Positions 17,482 to 27,841 of a stretch of 64,000 nucleotides of DNA are shown here, piece after piece. Location of the stretch: contig NZ_JBHLXC010000002.1 of the NCBI RefSeq assembly GCF_042432495.1, positions 310,001 to 374,000 of the forward strand, given 5' to 3'. The translations under genes and the position numbers were made by a program. Origin of the DNA: Pseudochelatococcus lubricantis (GTDB taxonomy: Bacteria; Pseudomonadota; Alphaproteobacteria; Rhizobiales; Beijerinckiaceae). The notes below the pieces were generated by a model. That model saw only the letters and a list, made by a program, of their open reading frames with translations. It did not search any database and was not told the origin of the DNA. Every line of letters starts with the position of its first letter. Positions within the stretch are counted from its first letter, which is position 1.

Positions 17482-20021
17482 GCGGCGGCTTCTCCGGCTT
17501 CACCCGCCTTGTCCTGCGCACGCGCGAGCGGGAATATGCAGACGATCCGCGTGCCCTGCCCGGGGACCGATTCCACCTCGACGCGCCCGCCGTGCAGTTC
17601 CACGAACGAGCCGACGAGCGACAGGCCGACACCCACCGAAAGCCGCATGCCCGTCGCGGCCTGCGCGCGCGAGAACAGCCGCTCCGCCTCGCCGGGAGCC
17701 ATTCCCGGCCCGTCGTCCGCGACCGATATACGGATATCCTCGCCGCCGCGCACCGCGCCCACGACGATCGTCCCGCCTTCCGGCGAGGCATTGACCGCGT
17801 TGGACAGCAGATTGTAGAGCACCTGCCGCACCCGGCGGGCATCGCCGATGAAGACGCCGATATCCACCGGCACATCGACGCGCAGCCGCACGGCCTTTTC
17901 CGCCAGCCTGTCCTCGATGCCGCGGATGGCGCCGGCGACCGCCTCGGCCACATCGACATCGCCCATGTTCATCTCGACGCCGCCGTTGTCGATGCTGGCG
18001 AGGTCCAGAATGTCGTTGATCAGCGCCAGCAGGCTTTCCGACGAGCGTGTAATGTGGTCCGCGTACTCGCGCTGCTTGGCATTGAGCGGCCCCACGGTCT
18101 CCTCCGCCAGCAGCTGGGCGAAGCCGATGGCGCTGGTGAGCGGGGAGCGCAGCTCATAGGAAACATGATGCACGAAATCGTCGCGGATGCGCGACGCTTT
18201 TTCCAGCGCCTCGTTGCGCTCGGTCAGCGCCCGCTCGACATTGACGCTGGCTGTCATGTCCGTGACGGTGAGCAGGGTCGAGCCGTCCGGCAGGGGCGCC
18301 GTGGCGCAATCGAGCGTGGCGCCGTCCTTGCGCACGACGCGGAACGTATGCGCGGTGCGGGCGTCGTGCAGGCCGGCGACCGCCATGCGGATGTCGCGCC
18401 AGACAGCGGCATCCGTGGAGCGCGCGGCGCAATGGCCGGCGATGGCGTCGACATGCGGGCGCGAGGCGATCAGGCTGTCGTCGAGTTCCCAGAGTTCGGA
18501 GAAGGCAGGGTTCGACAGCGTCAGCCCGCCGTCCGAGCCGAACACGGCGACGCCCTCGCGCAGCGAATCGAGTGTCTCGCCCTGGATGCGCATCAGCGCG
18601 TTGTACCGCGATTCCAGCGTGAACCGCTCTGTCGCGTCGTCGAAGACGTAGGTCACGCCGCCCTGCGGGTTCGGTGTGATGGCGACGCGCAGCGTGCGTC
18701 CGTCCGGCAGATACCACCAGTGATCCTGCGGCGCGCTCGCGCCATACGCGGCGAACAGCTCGCGCTTCCAGGCGCGGAAGTCGGCCTGCTCCGGCAGCTT
18801 GCGCTCGCCGCGCAGCCGTTCGAGAATGTCGCCGTCGCCGGGCACGGTCTCCAGAAAGTCGGCGTCCAGCGCCCAGAGCCTGCGATAGGCAGCGTTGTGA
18901 AACACCAGCCGCTTGTCCGCGTCGAAGATCGCCACCGCCGTGGGCAGCTTGTCCAGCGTGCGGGCATGCGCCTCCCGCAGACGTTCGAGATCGGCGCGCG
19001 CCTCCTCCAGCGCCGTCACGTCGCTCGCCGTGCCGGCCGCGCCGCTGCCGCCGGGGCTCTCGACGATCTCCAGCGACAGCCGCGTTCCGCCCGCCGCGGT
19101 CGTCACGCGGCCGGTGTAGATCGCCCCCTCCGCGATGCGCGTCCGAACGGCACGGCGCGCGTCCTCGTCGAGCAGCTCAACCTGCCGCGCCACGACCTCG
19201 GCACCGTCCGCCGCACCCACCGCCGCCGCGTAGGCGAGATTGGCCCAGATCAGCGCGCCTTCGCGGTCACGCAGCCATATGGGCTGCGCCATGGCGTCGA
19301 GCATGGTGCGCAGCGCCGCGAGGTCGCCGCGCGCGGCTGTGAGCGAATCGCGGGCGCGGGCGAGTTCCTGCCTGTCCGTCGTCATCTCGCGCAGGCGAAA
19401 GACCGCCTGCCCGCTGATGGCCCGCCCGTCCGCCTCGAAATAGCGGCCGTCCAGCGCGCGCACGCCCAGGTGAAACCGTTCGCCGCCGTTCTTCAGCGCA
19501 TCGAGCGCGGCGTCCAGCGCCTGCGCGTGCGAGGGCGCGAGCCAGGCGCCGAAGGCCAGCACGCGCCGCGCCGACTGCCCCGGCACCGCAATGCCGGCGT
19601 CGCCCTCGATGACGGGTTCGCTGTCCCGCCCCGGCCAGCTCACGATCACCTGCGGATCGCTGGCGATCAGGGTGACATGCCGGTCGTGCCGCGCGCGCAG
19701 ATCGTTCAGCTCCCGCAGCAGGGCGGTCGTCGCCATGCGCCCGCGCGCGCGTTCGCGCGCCAGCGCAGCAGCCGCGAGCGCGAAGGCGACCGCGAGACCG
19801 GCGAAACCCGTGAGAACGATGGCGGATCGGGGTGTGTAGCGCAGTGCAAAACCGTCAACGGCGCCGTCTGCCTCGCCGCTGGTCGCGCCCACCGCGTCCG
19901 CAACGCCGCCGGCGGCAAGGAGTGTCGTGAGCAGGCCCGCGCACACGGCCGCGCGGCGGGCGCGCACCGACAATGCAGCCCCGCACCGACGCCAATGCCT
20001 GCGCGCCATCGCCCTCATCAT
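17478..20021 (-). CDS. divL: DivL-like PAS tyrosine (pseudo-)histidine kinase
   Basis: Predicted 847-aa membrane-anchored cell-cycle regulator. Two hydrophobic segments lie at about residues 24-46 and 68-88, followed by several PAS-like repeats and a HisKA/HATPase_c module. The phosphoacceptor helix reads HHVSYELRSPLT: the invariant histidine of the kinase H-box is a tyrosine (Y622), the hallmark of DivL. ATP-binding boxes remain (NLLSNAVNAS, DDGPGM). In Caulobacter DivL controls CckA and thereby CtrA together with DivK. Its place after ahcY and before tsaE is the usual one in the order. The 240 bp upstream contain GTTAAC and TTAACG words that could be CtrA half-sites, not tested. Confidence 0.88.
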   Translation of the reverse strand: MMRAMARRHWRRCGAALSVRARRAAVCAGLLTTLLAAGGVADAVGATSGEADGAVDGFALRYTPRSAIVLTGFAGLAVAFALAAAALARERARGRMATTALLRELNDLRARHDRHVTLIASDPQVIVSWPGRDSEPVIEGDAGIAVPGQSARRVLAFGAWLAPSHAQALDAALDALKNGGERFHLGVRALDGRYFEADGRAISGQAVFRLREMTTDRQELARARDSLTAARGDLAALRTMLDAMAQPIWLRDREGALIWANLAYAAAVGAADGAEVVARQVELLDEDARRAVRTRIAEGAIYTGRVTTAAGGTRLSLEIVESPGGSGAAGTASDVTALEEARADLERLREAHARTLDKLPTAVAIFDADKRLVFHNAAYRRLWALDADFLETVPGDGDILERLRGERKLPEQADFRAWKRELFAAYGASAPQDHWWYLPDGRTLRVAITPNPQGGVTYVFDDATERFTLESRYNALMRIQGETLDSLREGVAVFGSDGGLTLSNPAFSELWELDDSLIASRPHVDAIAGHCAARSTDAAVWRDIRMAVAGLHDARTAHTFRVVRKDGATLDCATAPLPDGSTLLTVTDMTASVNVERALTERNEALEKASRIRDDFVHHVSYELRSPLTSAIGFAQLLAEETVGPLNAKQREYADHITRSSESLLALINDILDLASIDNGGVEMNMGDVDVAEAVAGAIRGIEDRLAEKAVRLRVDVPVDIGVFIGDARRVRQVLYNLLSNAVNASPEGGTIVVGAVRGGEDIRISVADDGPGMAPGEAERLFSRAQAATGMRLSVGVGLSLVGSFVELHGGRVEVESVPGQGTRIVCIFPLARAQDKAGEAGEAAA

Positions 20022-20261
20022 CCCCGCCCGAAGAGCCTGCCCGGAAAGTTTTGCCGATAATACCCGCCCGGCGAAAAACCGAGCCGCGAATCACCTGTAC
20101 ATTAACGTTTCGTGCAGCTCATCAGAAAGTGGTTAACGGGGAGGAAACGCAGCCTGCCCCCAGCTATCTGGACTTCCCGGACAGGGGGAATCGTCAAACG
20201 ATTCAATATGTCGCAGCCGGACGTTCACAAGCGCCCGGCCGCGCCCGGCCAAGCTGCCGCC

Positions 20262-21659
20262 TCAGTAGCGGTAGTGGTCCGCCTTGAACGGCCCGTTCGC
20301 GGAGACGCCGATATAGGTCGCCTGCTCGTCCGTCAGCTTCGTCAGCGTGACGCCGATCTTGGCGAGGTGCAGCGACGCGACCTTTTCGTCGAGGTGCTTG
20401 GGCAGCGTGTAGACCTTCTTCTCATATTCGCCGCGCTTCGTGTGCAGCTCGATCTGCGCCAGCGTCTGGTTGGTGAAGGAGGCCGACATCACGAAGGAGG
20501 GATGGCCCGTGGCGTTGCCGAGGTTCACCAGACGGCCTTCCGACAGCAGGATGATGCGCTTGCCGTCGGGGAAGGTGATCTCGTCCACCTGCGGCTTGAT
20601 GTTGTCCCACTGGAAGTTGCGCAGCGACCCGACCTGGATCTCGTTGTCGAAGTGGCCGATGTTGCAGACGATGGCGCGGTCCTTCATCGCGCGCATGTGA
20701 TCAAGGGTGATGATGTCCTTGTTGCCGGTCGCCGTGACGAAGATGTCGGCGCGCGGCGCCGCCTGCTCCATCGTCACCACCTCATAGCCTTCCATCGCCG
20801 CCTGCAGGGCGCAGATGGGGTCGATCTCGGAGACGAGCACGCGGCAGCCCGCGTTGCGCAGCGAGGCGGCGGAGCCCTTGCCCACATCGCCGAAGCCCGC
20901 CACCATGGCGACCTTGCCGGCCATCATCACGTCGGTGCCGCGGCGGATGCCGTCAACCAGCGACTCGCGGCAGCCGTAGAGGTTGTCGAACTTCGACTTG
21001 GTGACCGAGTCGTTGACGTTGATCGCCGGGAACAGCAGGTTGCCCTCCCGCTCCATGATGTAGAGACGGTGCACGCCCGTCGTCGTCTCCTCGGACACGC
21101 CCACGATGTTGGCCGCAAGTTCCGCAAACCAGCCGGGCTTTTCGGAAAGCGTGCGGCGGATGAGCGCGAACAGCACCTCCTCCTCCTCGGAGGACGGCTT
21201 TTCGAGGAAGGCCGCGTCGCCCTGCTCGGCACGCAGACCGAGATGAACCAGCAGCGTCGCGTCGCCGCCATCGTCCAGGATGAGGTTCGGCGTGCCGCCG
21301 TCGCCCCATTCCAGAATCCGGCGCGTGTAGTTCCAGTATTCCTCCAGCGTCTCGCCCTTCACAGCGAACACCGGCACGCCCGCGGCCGCTATCGCCGCCG
21401 CCGCGTGGTCCTGCGTGGAATAGATGTTGCAGGAAGCCCAGCGCACGTCGGCGCCCAGCGCCTTCAGCGTCTCGATGAGCACCGCCGTCTGGATCGTCAT
21501 GTGCAGGGAGCCGGCGATTCGCGCGCCCTTCAGCGGCTGCGACGGGCCAAATTCCTCGCGCACCGCGATCAGGCCGGGCATCTCCGTTTCGGCGATGGAT
21601 ATTTCCTTGCGGCCCCAGTCGGCCAGCGACAGATCCTTGACGACATAATCCTGCGACAT
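20262..21659 (-). CDS. ahcY: S-adenosyl-L-homocysteine hydrolase
   Basis: Predicted 465-aa cytosolic NAD-dependent enzyme that splits S-adenosylhomocysteine to adenosine and homocysteine, clearing the inhibitor formed by methyltransferases. The NAD-binding GFGDVGKGSA motif, the active-site segments NVNDSVTKSKFDN and STQDHAAAA, and the C-terminal PFKADHYRY are present. The ATG at 21659 (MSQDYVVKDL) is the family start; 15 further open codons upstream lie in the promoter. A good promoter and a symmetrical operator lie just upstream (see 21720-21773). Length is normal. Confidence 0.97.
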   Translation of the reverse strand: MSQDYVVKDLSLADWGRKEISIAETEMPGLIAVREEFGPSQPLKGARIAGSLHMTIQTAVLIETLKALGADVRWASCNIYSTQDHAAAAIAAAGVPVFAVKGETLEEYWNYTRRILEWGDGGTPNLILDDGGDATLLVHLGLRAEQGDAAFLEKPSSEEEEVLFALIRRTLSEKPGWFAELAANIVGVSEETTTGVHRLYIMEREGNLLFPAINVNDSVTKSKFDNLYGCRESLVDGIRRGTDVMMAGKVAMVAGFGDVGKGSAASLRNAGCRVLVSEIDPICALQAAMEGYEVVTMEQAAPRADIFVTATGNKDIITLDHMRAMKDRAIVCNIGHFDNEIQVGSLRNFQWDNIKPQVDEITFPDGKRIILLSEGRLVNLGNATGHPSFVMSASFTNQTLAQIELHTKRGEYEKKVYTLPKHLDEKVASLHLAKIGVTLTKLTDEQATYIGVSANGPFKADHYRY

Positions 21660-21719
21660 GAACAGCGTCCCATCGTGAAGTGCGGTTCCGGCGTGCGGGC
21701 ACACGCCGTTCTGGTCCGC

Positions 21720-21773
21720 TCTATAGCAGCGTCAGGAAAGAACGGCAATAAGCATATAAAGAAGTCTTTATAT
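21720..21773 (-). promoter_or_regulatory. ahcY promoter with upstream operator dyad
   Basis: On the minus strand TTGCCG (21748-21743) and TATAGA (21725-21720) are 17 bp apart. Five bp upstream lies ATATAAAGAAGTCTTTATAT at 21754-21773, a dyad with perfect 9-bp arms. ArsR-family SahR/SamR regulators of the methionine/SAM cycle bind ATAAAGA..TCTTTAT-like dyads, so I infer regulation of ahcY by SAM or SAH levels. No SAM or SAH riboswitch fold was recognised in the ~60-nt leader. Confidence 0.6.
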
Positions 21774-21789
21774 AGAAAACGCGCCGGGC

Positions 21790-22188
21790 CTACTCGTCCT
21801 CTCCGAAACGGTCGGCGAGCAGCGCCTCGATGGCGTCGAGCGCCTCGACGGCTTGCGGGCCGGAGGCGGCCACGACGATGGTGGTTCCCTTGGCGGCGGC
21901 GAGCGTCAGCAGGCCCATGATCGAGCGGCCGCCGACTGTTTCCCCGCAGCGGGTGACAGTGACCTCCGCATCGAAGCGGTCAACCGTCTGGACGAACTTG
22001 GCGGAGGCGCGCGCGTGCAGTCCCTTGCGGTTGATGATCGGCAGCTCGCGCGGCGGCACGGCCGCGCCGTCTCCGGCATCCGGGGATGCGTTGTCGGTAT
22101 GTCGGGGGGCGGCGCTGTCAACGGAGTCGGTCAAGGTCGGGCACTCTTCGCACGGCGCCTTACCCGGCGCAAAACAGTTCAGGCGCAA
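21790..22188 (-). CDS. ptsH: HPr-family phosphocarrier protein
   Basis: HPr-like protein of a regulatory phosphotransferase branch. The phosphoaccepting histidine is in KGLHARASAKF and the serine phosphorylated by HprK would be in GGRSIMGLLTL. The open frame is 132 aa but HPr needs only ~88; the first ~45 residues are a Cys/Asp-rich extension. No ATG is available: TTG at 22188 opens the frame without a clear ribosome-binding site, and a second TTG at about 22131 has weak GAAGAG ahead of it. The start is therefore unsure. Follows the EIIA and HprK genes on the same strand. Confidence 0.85.
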   Translation of the reverse strand: MRLNCFAPGKAPCEECPTLTDSVDSAAPRHTDNASPDAGDGAAVPPRELPIINRKGLHARASAKFVQTVDRFDAEVTVTRCGETVGGRSIMGLLTLAAAKGTTIVVAASGPQAVEALDAIEALLADRFGEDE

Positions 22189-22308
22189 CAGTCACAGGCG
22201 TGGTCGCGGCCACACCGGCAGCATCCGCGCCGCGCACCTTTCAGGTAACCGCTTCAGCCGGCCTGTTCAACACACAAACGTGCGCTCCTTCGGCGGAGCG
22301 CCGCGACG

Positions 22309-22710
22309 TCACCGCCCCGTCAGGACGTGGCTGGCGACGTTGATGTACTTGCGGCCCGCCTCCTGGGCCTCGATCACCGCCTCGTCGAGCGGATGATCTT
22401 CCCTTACCGAGGCAAGCTTGATGAGCAGGGGCAGGTTGATCCCGGCGATCACCTCCACCTTGCTGCCGTTCATGCATGAAATGGCGAGGTTAGACGGCGT
22501 GCCGCCGAACATGTCGGTCAGCACGACCACGCCGTCCCCGGCATCTGCTCTGCATACGGCCGACAGGATATCCTGTCGACAGCCGTCCATATCGTCTTCC
22601 GGACCGATAGCGACGGTCTCCAGCTGTTTTTGCGGACCGACGACATGCTCCAGCGCGGCGCGAAATTCCGTCGCCAGAGAACCGTGAGTCACCAATACGA
22701 GACCGATCAT
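22309..22710 (-). CDS. PTS EIIA component, mannose family
   Basis: 133-aa EIIA-Man-type protein. His10 in VTHGSLA is the predicted phosphorylation site accepted from HPr, and DMFGGTPSN is the family core motif. No membrane components (EIIB/C/D) are nearby, so like its relatives in other alphaproteobacteria it probably signals nutrient state rather than transporting sugar. In this order it lies between hprK and ptsH and connects to ChvG/ChvI signalling. Start ATG at 22710 (MIGLVLVTHG) is the family start. Confidence 0.9.
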   Translation of the reverse strand: MIGLVLVTHGSLATEFRAALEHVVGPQKQLETVAIGPEDDMDGCRQDILSAVCRADAGDGVVVLTDMFGGTPSNLAISCMNGSKVEVIAGINLPLLIKLASVREDHPLDEAVIEAQEAGRKYINVASHVLTGR

Positions 22711-22751
22711 TCAGAACCCTGTATCACCGTCACGATCCATGACAGGAGCAA

Positions 22752-23285
22752 TCATTTTGTGCATTGCACGGAAAAGTGCAAGGGTTCTAAGTTCATTTTG
22801 TCATCGTTCAGCCATAAACCGCGCCTGCCGCCGCTTTCTCGTTGCGCAACAAGGCAGTCGACCACGTCGGCTGCGTCGATGAGGCCGCCGATGGCGAGAC
22901 GTGGGAGAACTATTTCCAACACTGTGGTCATTTTGTCGCACGACTCAGGCAACCGTGGAGGTGTCACGTCGACGTCGACGACCATCCCGATCACGGCGGC
23001 GGGCTCGTGGGGAACCCTCACGATTCCCACGCCGCGCACCTCCAGCAGGCCCGCGATGGGCGCCACGGTTTCCGCCAACAGCCTGCCGTGAATGGCCGTC
23101 AGCCGCACGCGGTCGTCGCTGACGAGGCGGGCGAAGCGCCCGCCGCGTGCCGCGCGGTCGATCAGCCGGCGGGCGAACGTCGACTTGCCCGTTCCCGAAC
23201 GGCCGCGGATCAGCACCCCCGTTTCGCCGATGACGACCGCCGTGGCGTGCTGCGTTTGCGAGCGCGGCCGGGTGTCCTGCGCCAT
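22752..23285 (-). CDS. hprK: HPr kinase/phosphorylase, short alphaproteobacterial form
   Basis: 177-aa kinase corresponding only to the C-terminal catalytic domain of Gram-positive HprK, as usual in alphaproteobacteria. The P-loop GRSGTGKS is at residues 28-35 and the HprK signature EVRGVGI near 93-99. It phosphorylates HPr on serine and is expected to tune phosphoflow to the adjacent EIIA. ATG at 23285 lies 7 bp after the chvG stop; the longer open frame upstream merely overlaps chvG. Runs chvI-chvG-hprK-EIIA-HPr on one strand. Confidence 0.9.
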   Translation of the reverse strand: MAQDTRPRSQTQHATAVVIGETGVLIRGRSGTGKSTFARRLIDRAARGGRFARLVSDDRVRLTAIHGRLLAETVAPIAGLLEVRGVGIVRVPHEPAAVIGMVVDVDVTPPRLPESCDKMTTVLEIVLPRLAIGGLIDAADVVDCLVAQRESGGRRGLWLNDDKMNLEPLHFSVQCTK

Positions 23286-23292
23286 CTCGCCC

Positions 23293-25095
23293 TCAGTCCT
23301 CCTCCTGCACGAGGGCGGGCAGGCGCACAACGAAACGGGCGCCGGCGCGCCCTTCCGGCGCACCCGGCTGCGGCGTGCAGTTGCCGGCCTCGATCCGCCC
23401 CCGGTGCGCCTCGACGATCTGGCGCGAGATCGACAGGCCGAGACCGGAGTTCTGGCCGAACTTCTGTTCCGGGCGATCCGTGTAGAAACGCTCGAACACG
23501 CGCTCCAGCGCATGCTCGGGAATGCCGGGCCCGTCATCCTCCACGGCCACGACCACGTCGCCGCCCTCCCGCGCGAGGGAGACGCGGATTTCGCCGTCCG
23601 GCGGCGAGAACGACAGTGCGTTGTCGACGAGGTTGTTCAGCACCTGTCCCAGCCGGCCGTCCTGGCCGAGCACGAGGAAATCCCGGCCCGGATCGTCAAC
23701 GGCCGCGACCGTCACGGTGATGGGATGGTCATGGACGCCCCGCGCCACGGCCGCGACGGCCTCCACGAGCTGCAGCACATCTACGGGCTCCGCCTCGATG
23801 CGCGCCAGCTCGGCGTCGAGGCGCGAGGCGTCGGAAATGTCGCTGATCAGCCGGTCGAGCCGTTTCACGTCCTGCTGGATCACCGCCATCAGCCGCGCGC
23901 GCGCTTCGTCGTTGCGCGCCAGCGGCAGGGTCTCGACGGCGCTGCGCAGGGAGGTCAGCGGATTCTTCAGCTCGTGCGCCACATCGGCGGCAAAGCTCTC
24001 GATGGCGTCGATCCGGCGGTAGAGTGCCTGCGTCATGTCGCGCAGCGCCCCCGACAGGTGGCCGATCTCGTCCGACCGGTCGGTAAAGTCGGGAATCTCC
24101 TGCCGGGACTTGATGCCCCGACGCACGCGCTCCGCCGCCTCGGCCAGCCGCCGCACCGGGCCGGCGATGGTGCCCGCGAGCAGCACGGACAGCACCGTCA
24201 TCACCGCGGCGGCGACGGCGAACACCCGCAGCAGTGCCCAGCGCTCGCCGGCGATGATGGCGTCGATGTCGCCGCCCTGCGTGGAAAGCAGCAGCGCGCC
24301 GCGCACCGTGCGCAGCCGCTGGATCGGCACCGACACATAGACGATTGTCTGGCCCTGCCCATTGACGCGGACAGTGCTGGCGGCCGTGCCGGACAGGGCC
24401 TGCTTCACCTCGGCGAGATTGCGGCCGTTGGCCGTGCTTATCTCCTCCGAGAAGCCGGAACTGCCGCCGCCGAAAAGCCGGGTGAGCGGCGCGGTCCAGT
24501 CGCGCACCCGCTCCAGCGGGCCCGGCTGCTGGTCGATGGGCGGCAGGTCGTAGCGCAGGATGTCGCCGCGCGAATAGAAGTGTCGGGAGTCGAGCAGCAG
24601 CATCCCTTCCCTGTCGTAGATGCGGGCGCGGGTGCGCGTCGGCGTAACGAGGCGGCGCAGCACCGGCGCCACCTGCTCCGGATTGATGGAGAAATCGAGC
24701 GGGGACAGGTCGTCGCCGAGCCCGAGGCTCTCGCCGGCCTGAAGCTGCAGCAGCCGGTCGGGATCGATGGTGATGGTGTCCGTCTCGACCGTGGCGGAGG
24801 CGGCGATGGCGCCGGCGATGATCTCGCCCTGGATGAGCAGGCTCTGCGTGCGCGCCTCGATGAGGCCGGCACGGAACTGGTTGAGGTAGAGAAAGCCGAG
24901 CAGCAGCGCGACGAGGCCGGCGAGATTGAGCAGCACGATGCGCCGCGTCAGGCTGGAAAGGCCTCGCCGCAGCACGCCGCGCAGCATGCGCCGTCCCGCG
25001 CGCCGCCACCAGCGCCGCGCGCCGGCGCGGGGCGGGGTGGCGGGCGCCTCGGCGGAAGCCCGGGCAACGCCTGTGTCAGGATACTCGATCGTCAT
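23293..25095 (-). CDS. chvG: Sensor histidine kinase ChvG
   Basis: 600-aa inner-membrane kinase of the ChvG/ChvI (BvrS/BvrR, ExoS) system, which senses acid and envelope stress and, in host-associated relatives, controls virulence or symbiosis genes. TM1 lies around residues 53-75, a ~200-residue periplasmic sensor follows, TM2 is near 280-305, then HAMP, an H-box VAHELKNPLTSLRS and ATP boxes NNLVDNALSFS and DDGPGIPE. Start ATG at 25095 has only a weak ribosome-binding site. Encoded 53 bp after chvI. Confidence 0.94.
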   Translation of the reverse strand: MTIEYPDTGVARASAEAPATPPRAGARRWWRRAGRRMLRGVLRRGLSSLTRRIVLLNLAGLVALLLGFLYLNQFRAGLIEARTQSLLIQGEIIAGAIAASATVETDTITIDPDRLLQLQAGESLGLGDDLSPLDFSINPEQVAPVLRRLVTPTRTRARIYDREGMLLLDSRHFYSRGDILRYDLPPIDQQPGPLERVRDWTAPLTRLFGGGSSGFSEEISTANGRNLAEVKQALSGTAASTVRVNGQGQTIVYVSVPIQRLRTVRGALLLSTQGGDIDAIIAGERWALLRVFAVAAAVMTVLSVLLAGTIAGPVRRLAEAAERVRRGIKSRQEIPDFTDRSDEIGHLSGALRDMTQALYRRIDAIESFAADVAHELKNPLTSLRSAVETLPLARNDEARARLMAVIQQDVKRLDRLISDISDASRLDAELARIEAEPVDVLQLVEAVAAVARGVHDHPITVTVAAVDDPGRDFLVLGQDGRLGQVLNNLVDNALSFSPPDGEIRVSLAREGGDVVVAVEDDGPGIPEHALERVFERFYTDRPEQKFGQNSGLGLSISRQIVEAHRGRIEAGNCTPQPGAPEGRAGARFVVRLPALVQEED

Positions 25096-25148
25096 CGCCC
25101 ATCAGCGTGTCATCGTCATCAGCCGGCCGGGCCGCCGCGCGGGTTCGG

Positions 25149-25853
25149 TCATGCTTCCTTGAAGCGATAGCCGACGCCGTATAGCGTCTCGATCATGTCG
25201 AACTCGTCGTCCACGGCCTTGAACTTCTTCCTCAGCCGCTTGATATGGCTATCGATCGTGCGGTCGTCGACATAGACCTGGTCGTCATAGGCGGCGTCCA
25301 TCAGCGCGTTACGGCTTTTCACCACGCCAGGCCGCTGGGCAAGCGCCTGCAGGATCAGGAACTCGGTCACGGTCAGCGTCACCGGCTGGTTGCGCCAGGT
25401 GCTCGTGTGGCGTTCCGGGTCCATCTTGAGGTGCCCGCGCTCCAGCACCCGCGCGGCGACGTCGGCCTCGCGCGGGGCGGACTGGTCGCGCGGCGCGGCG
25501 CGGCGCAGCACGGCCCGCACACGCTCCACCAGCAGGCGCTGCGAGAACGGTTTGCGGATGAAATCGTCCGCGCCCATCTTCAGGCCGAACAGTTCGTCGA
25601 TCTCGTCGTCCTTGGAGGTGAGGAAGATCACCGGCAGATCGGACTTCTGCCGCAGGCGGCGCAGCAGCTCCATGCCGTCCATCCGCGGCATCTTGATGTC
25701 GAAGATGGCCATGTCGGGCGGATCGCTGGCCAGGCCGTCGAGCGCGGTGGCGCCGTCGGTGTAGGTCTGGATGCGGTAGCCCTCGGCCTCAAGCGCGATG
25801 GATACCGACGTCAGGATGTTGCGATCGTCATCTACAAGGGCGATGGTTGGCAT
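25149..25853 (-). CDS. chvI: Response regulator ChvI (OmpR family)
   Basis: 234-aa partner of ChvG. The receiver begins IALVDDDRNI, with the phosphoacceptor in FDIKMPRMDG and the conserved lysine in RKPFS; the C-terminal winged helix ends DRTIDSHIKRLRKKF...GVGYRF. ATG at 25853 is preceded by GGAGAG; the ~100 open codons upstream cross the divergent promoter region and are not coding. It is divergent from pckA, a reported ChvI-influenced gene in related bacteria, so the shared 347-bp region may carry ChvI sites. Confidence 0.95.
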   Translation of the reverse strand: MPTIALVDDDRNILTSVSIALEAEGYRIQTYTDGATALDGLASDPPDMAIFDIKMPRMDGMELLRRLRQKSDLPVIFLTSKDDEIDELFGLKMGADDFIRKPFSQRLLVERVRAVLRRAAPRDQSAPREADVAARVLERGHLKMDPERHTSTWRNQPVTLTVTEFLILQALAQRPGVVKSRNALMDAAYDDQVYVDDRTIDSHIKRLRKKFKAVDDEFDMIETLYGVGYRFKEA

Positions 25854-26200
25854 ACGATGTCGCTCTCCTCGGCACTGGCTCCCCCGGAACCTGCCCCCCT
25901 TTTGCACGGGCGAGCGGGGCCGAATTATGGCGCTTCCCTGTCCGAAGCCGCTGCGGCAACCGGTTTTCGCTCCGGCGGGCCAGCCACAATTCGGCAAACT
26001 ACACTTTCCCCGCCCCCGATACAATCGGAGAACGCCCGCGTGCGGCGGCGCGGGCGCCGCCGGCGACGCCCGAATCGCCGAAAGATGTGTAATCCCGGAT
26101 TGCATTGTTTCGTCACATTGGCATCTACTGTAACGAACCGGAACCGGATCGTGGACGGACATCGGAAGCGGTCAGCCGAAACAATCAGGGAGAGCGTACC
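25854..26200. other. Divergent regulatory region between chvI and pckA
   Basis: 347 bp without a gene. It must carry the promoters for chvI (minus) and pckA (plus). TGTTTCGTCACA and TGTAACGAACC words lie around 26106-26142 just upstream of the pckA leader and look like loosely repeated operator halves, but I cannot assign them. A GC-rich hairpin (GGCGGC..GCCGCC) is near 26043-26062. No clear -35/-10 pair was found on either strand. Confidence 0.5.
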
Positions 26201-27829
<1,629 letters not shown>

Positions 27830-27841
27830 CGGCGCGACCCC

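Noticed and set aside
21660..21719. Possible SAM or SAH riboswitch in the ahcY leader
   Set aside because: Leader is only ~60 nt and shows no recognisable conserved core; the dyad operator explains regulation better.
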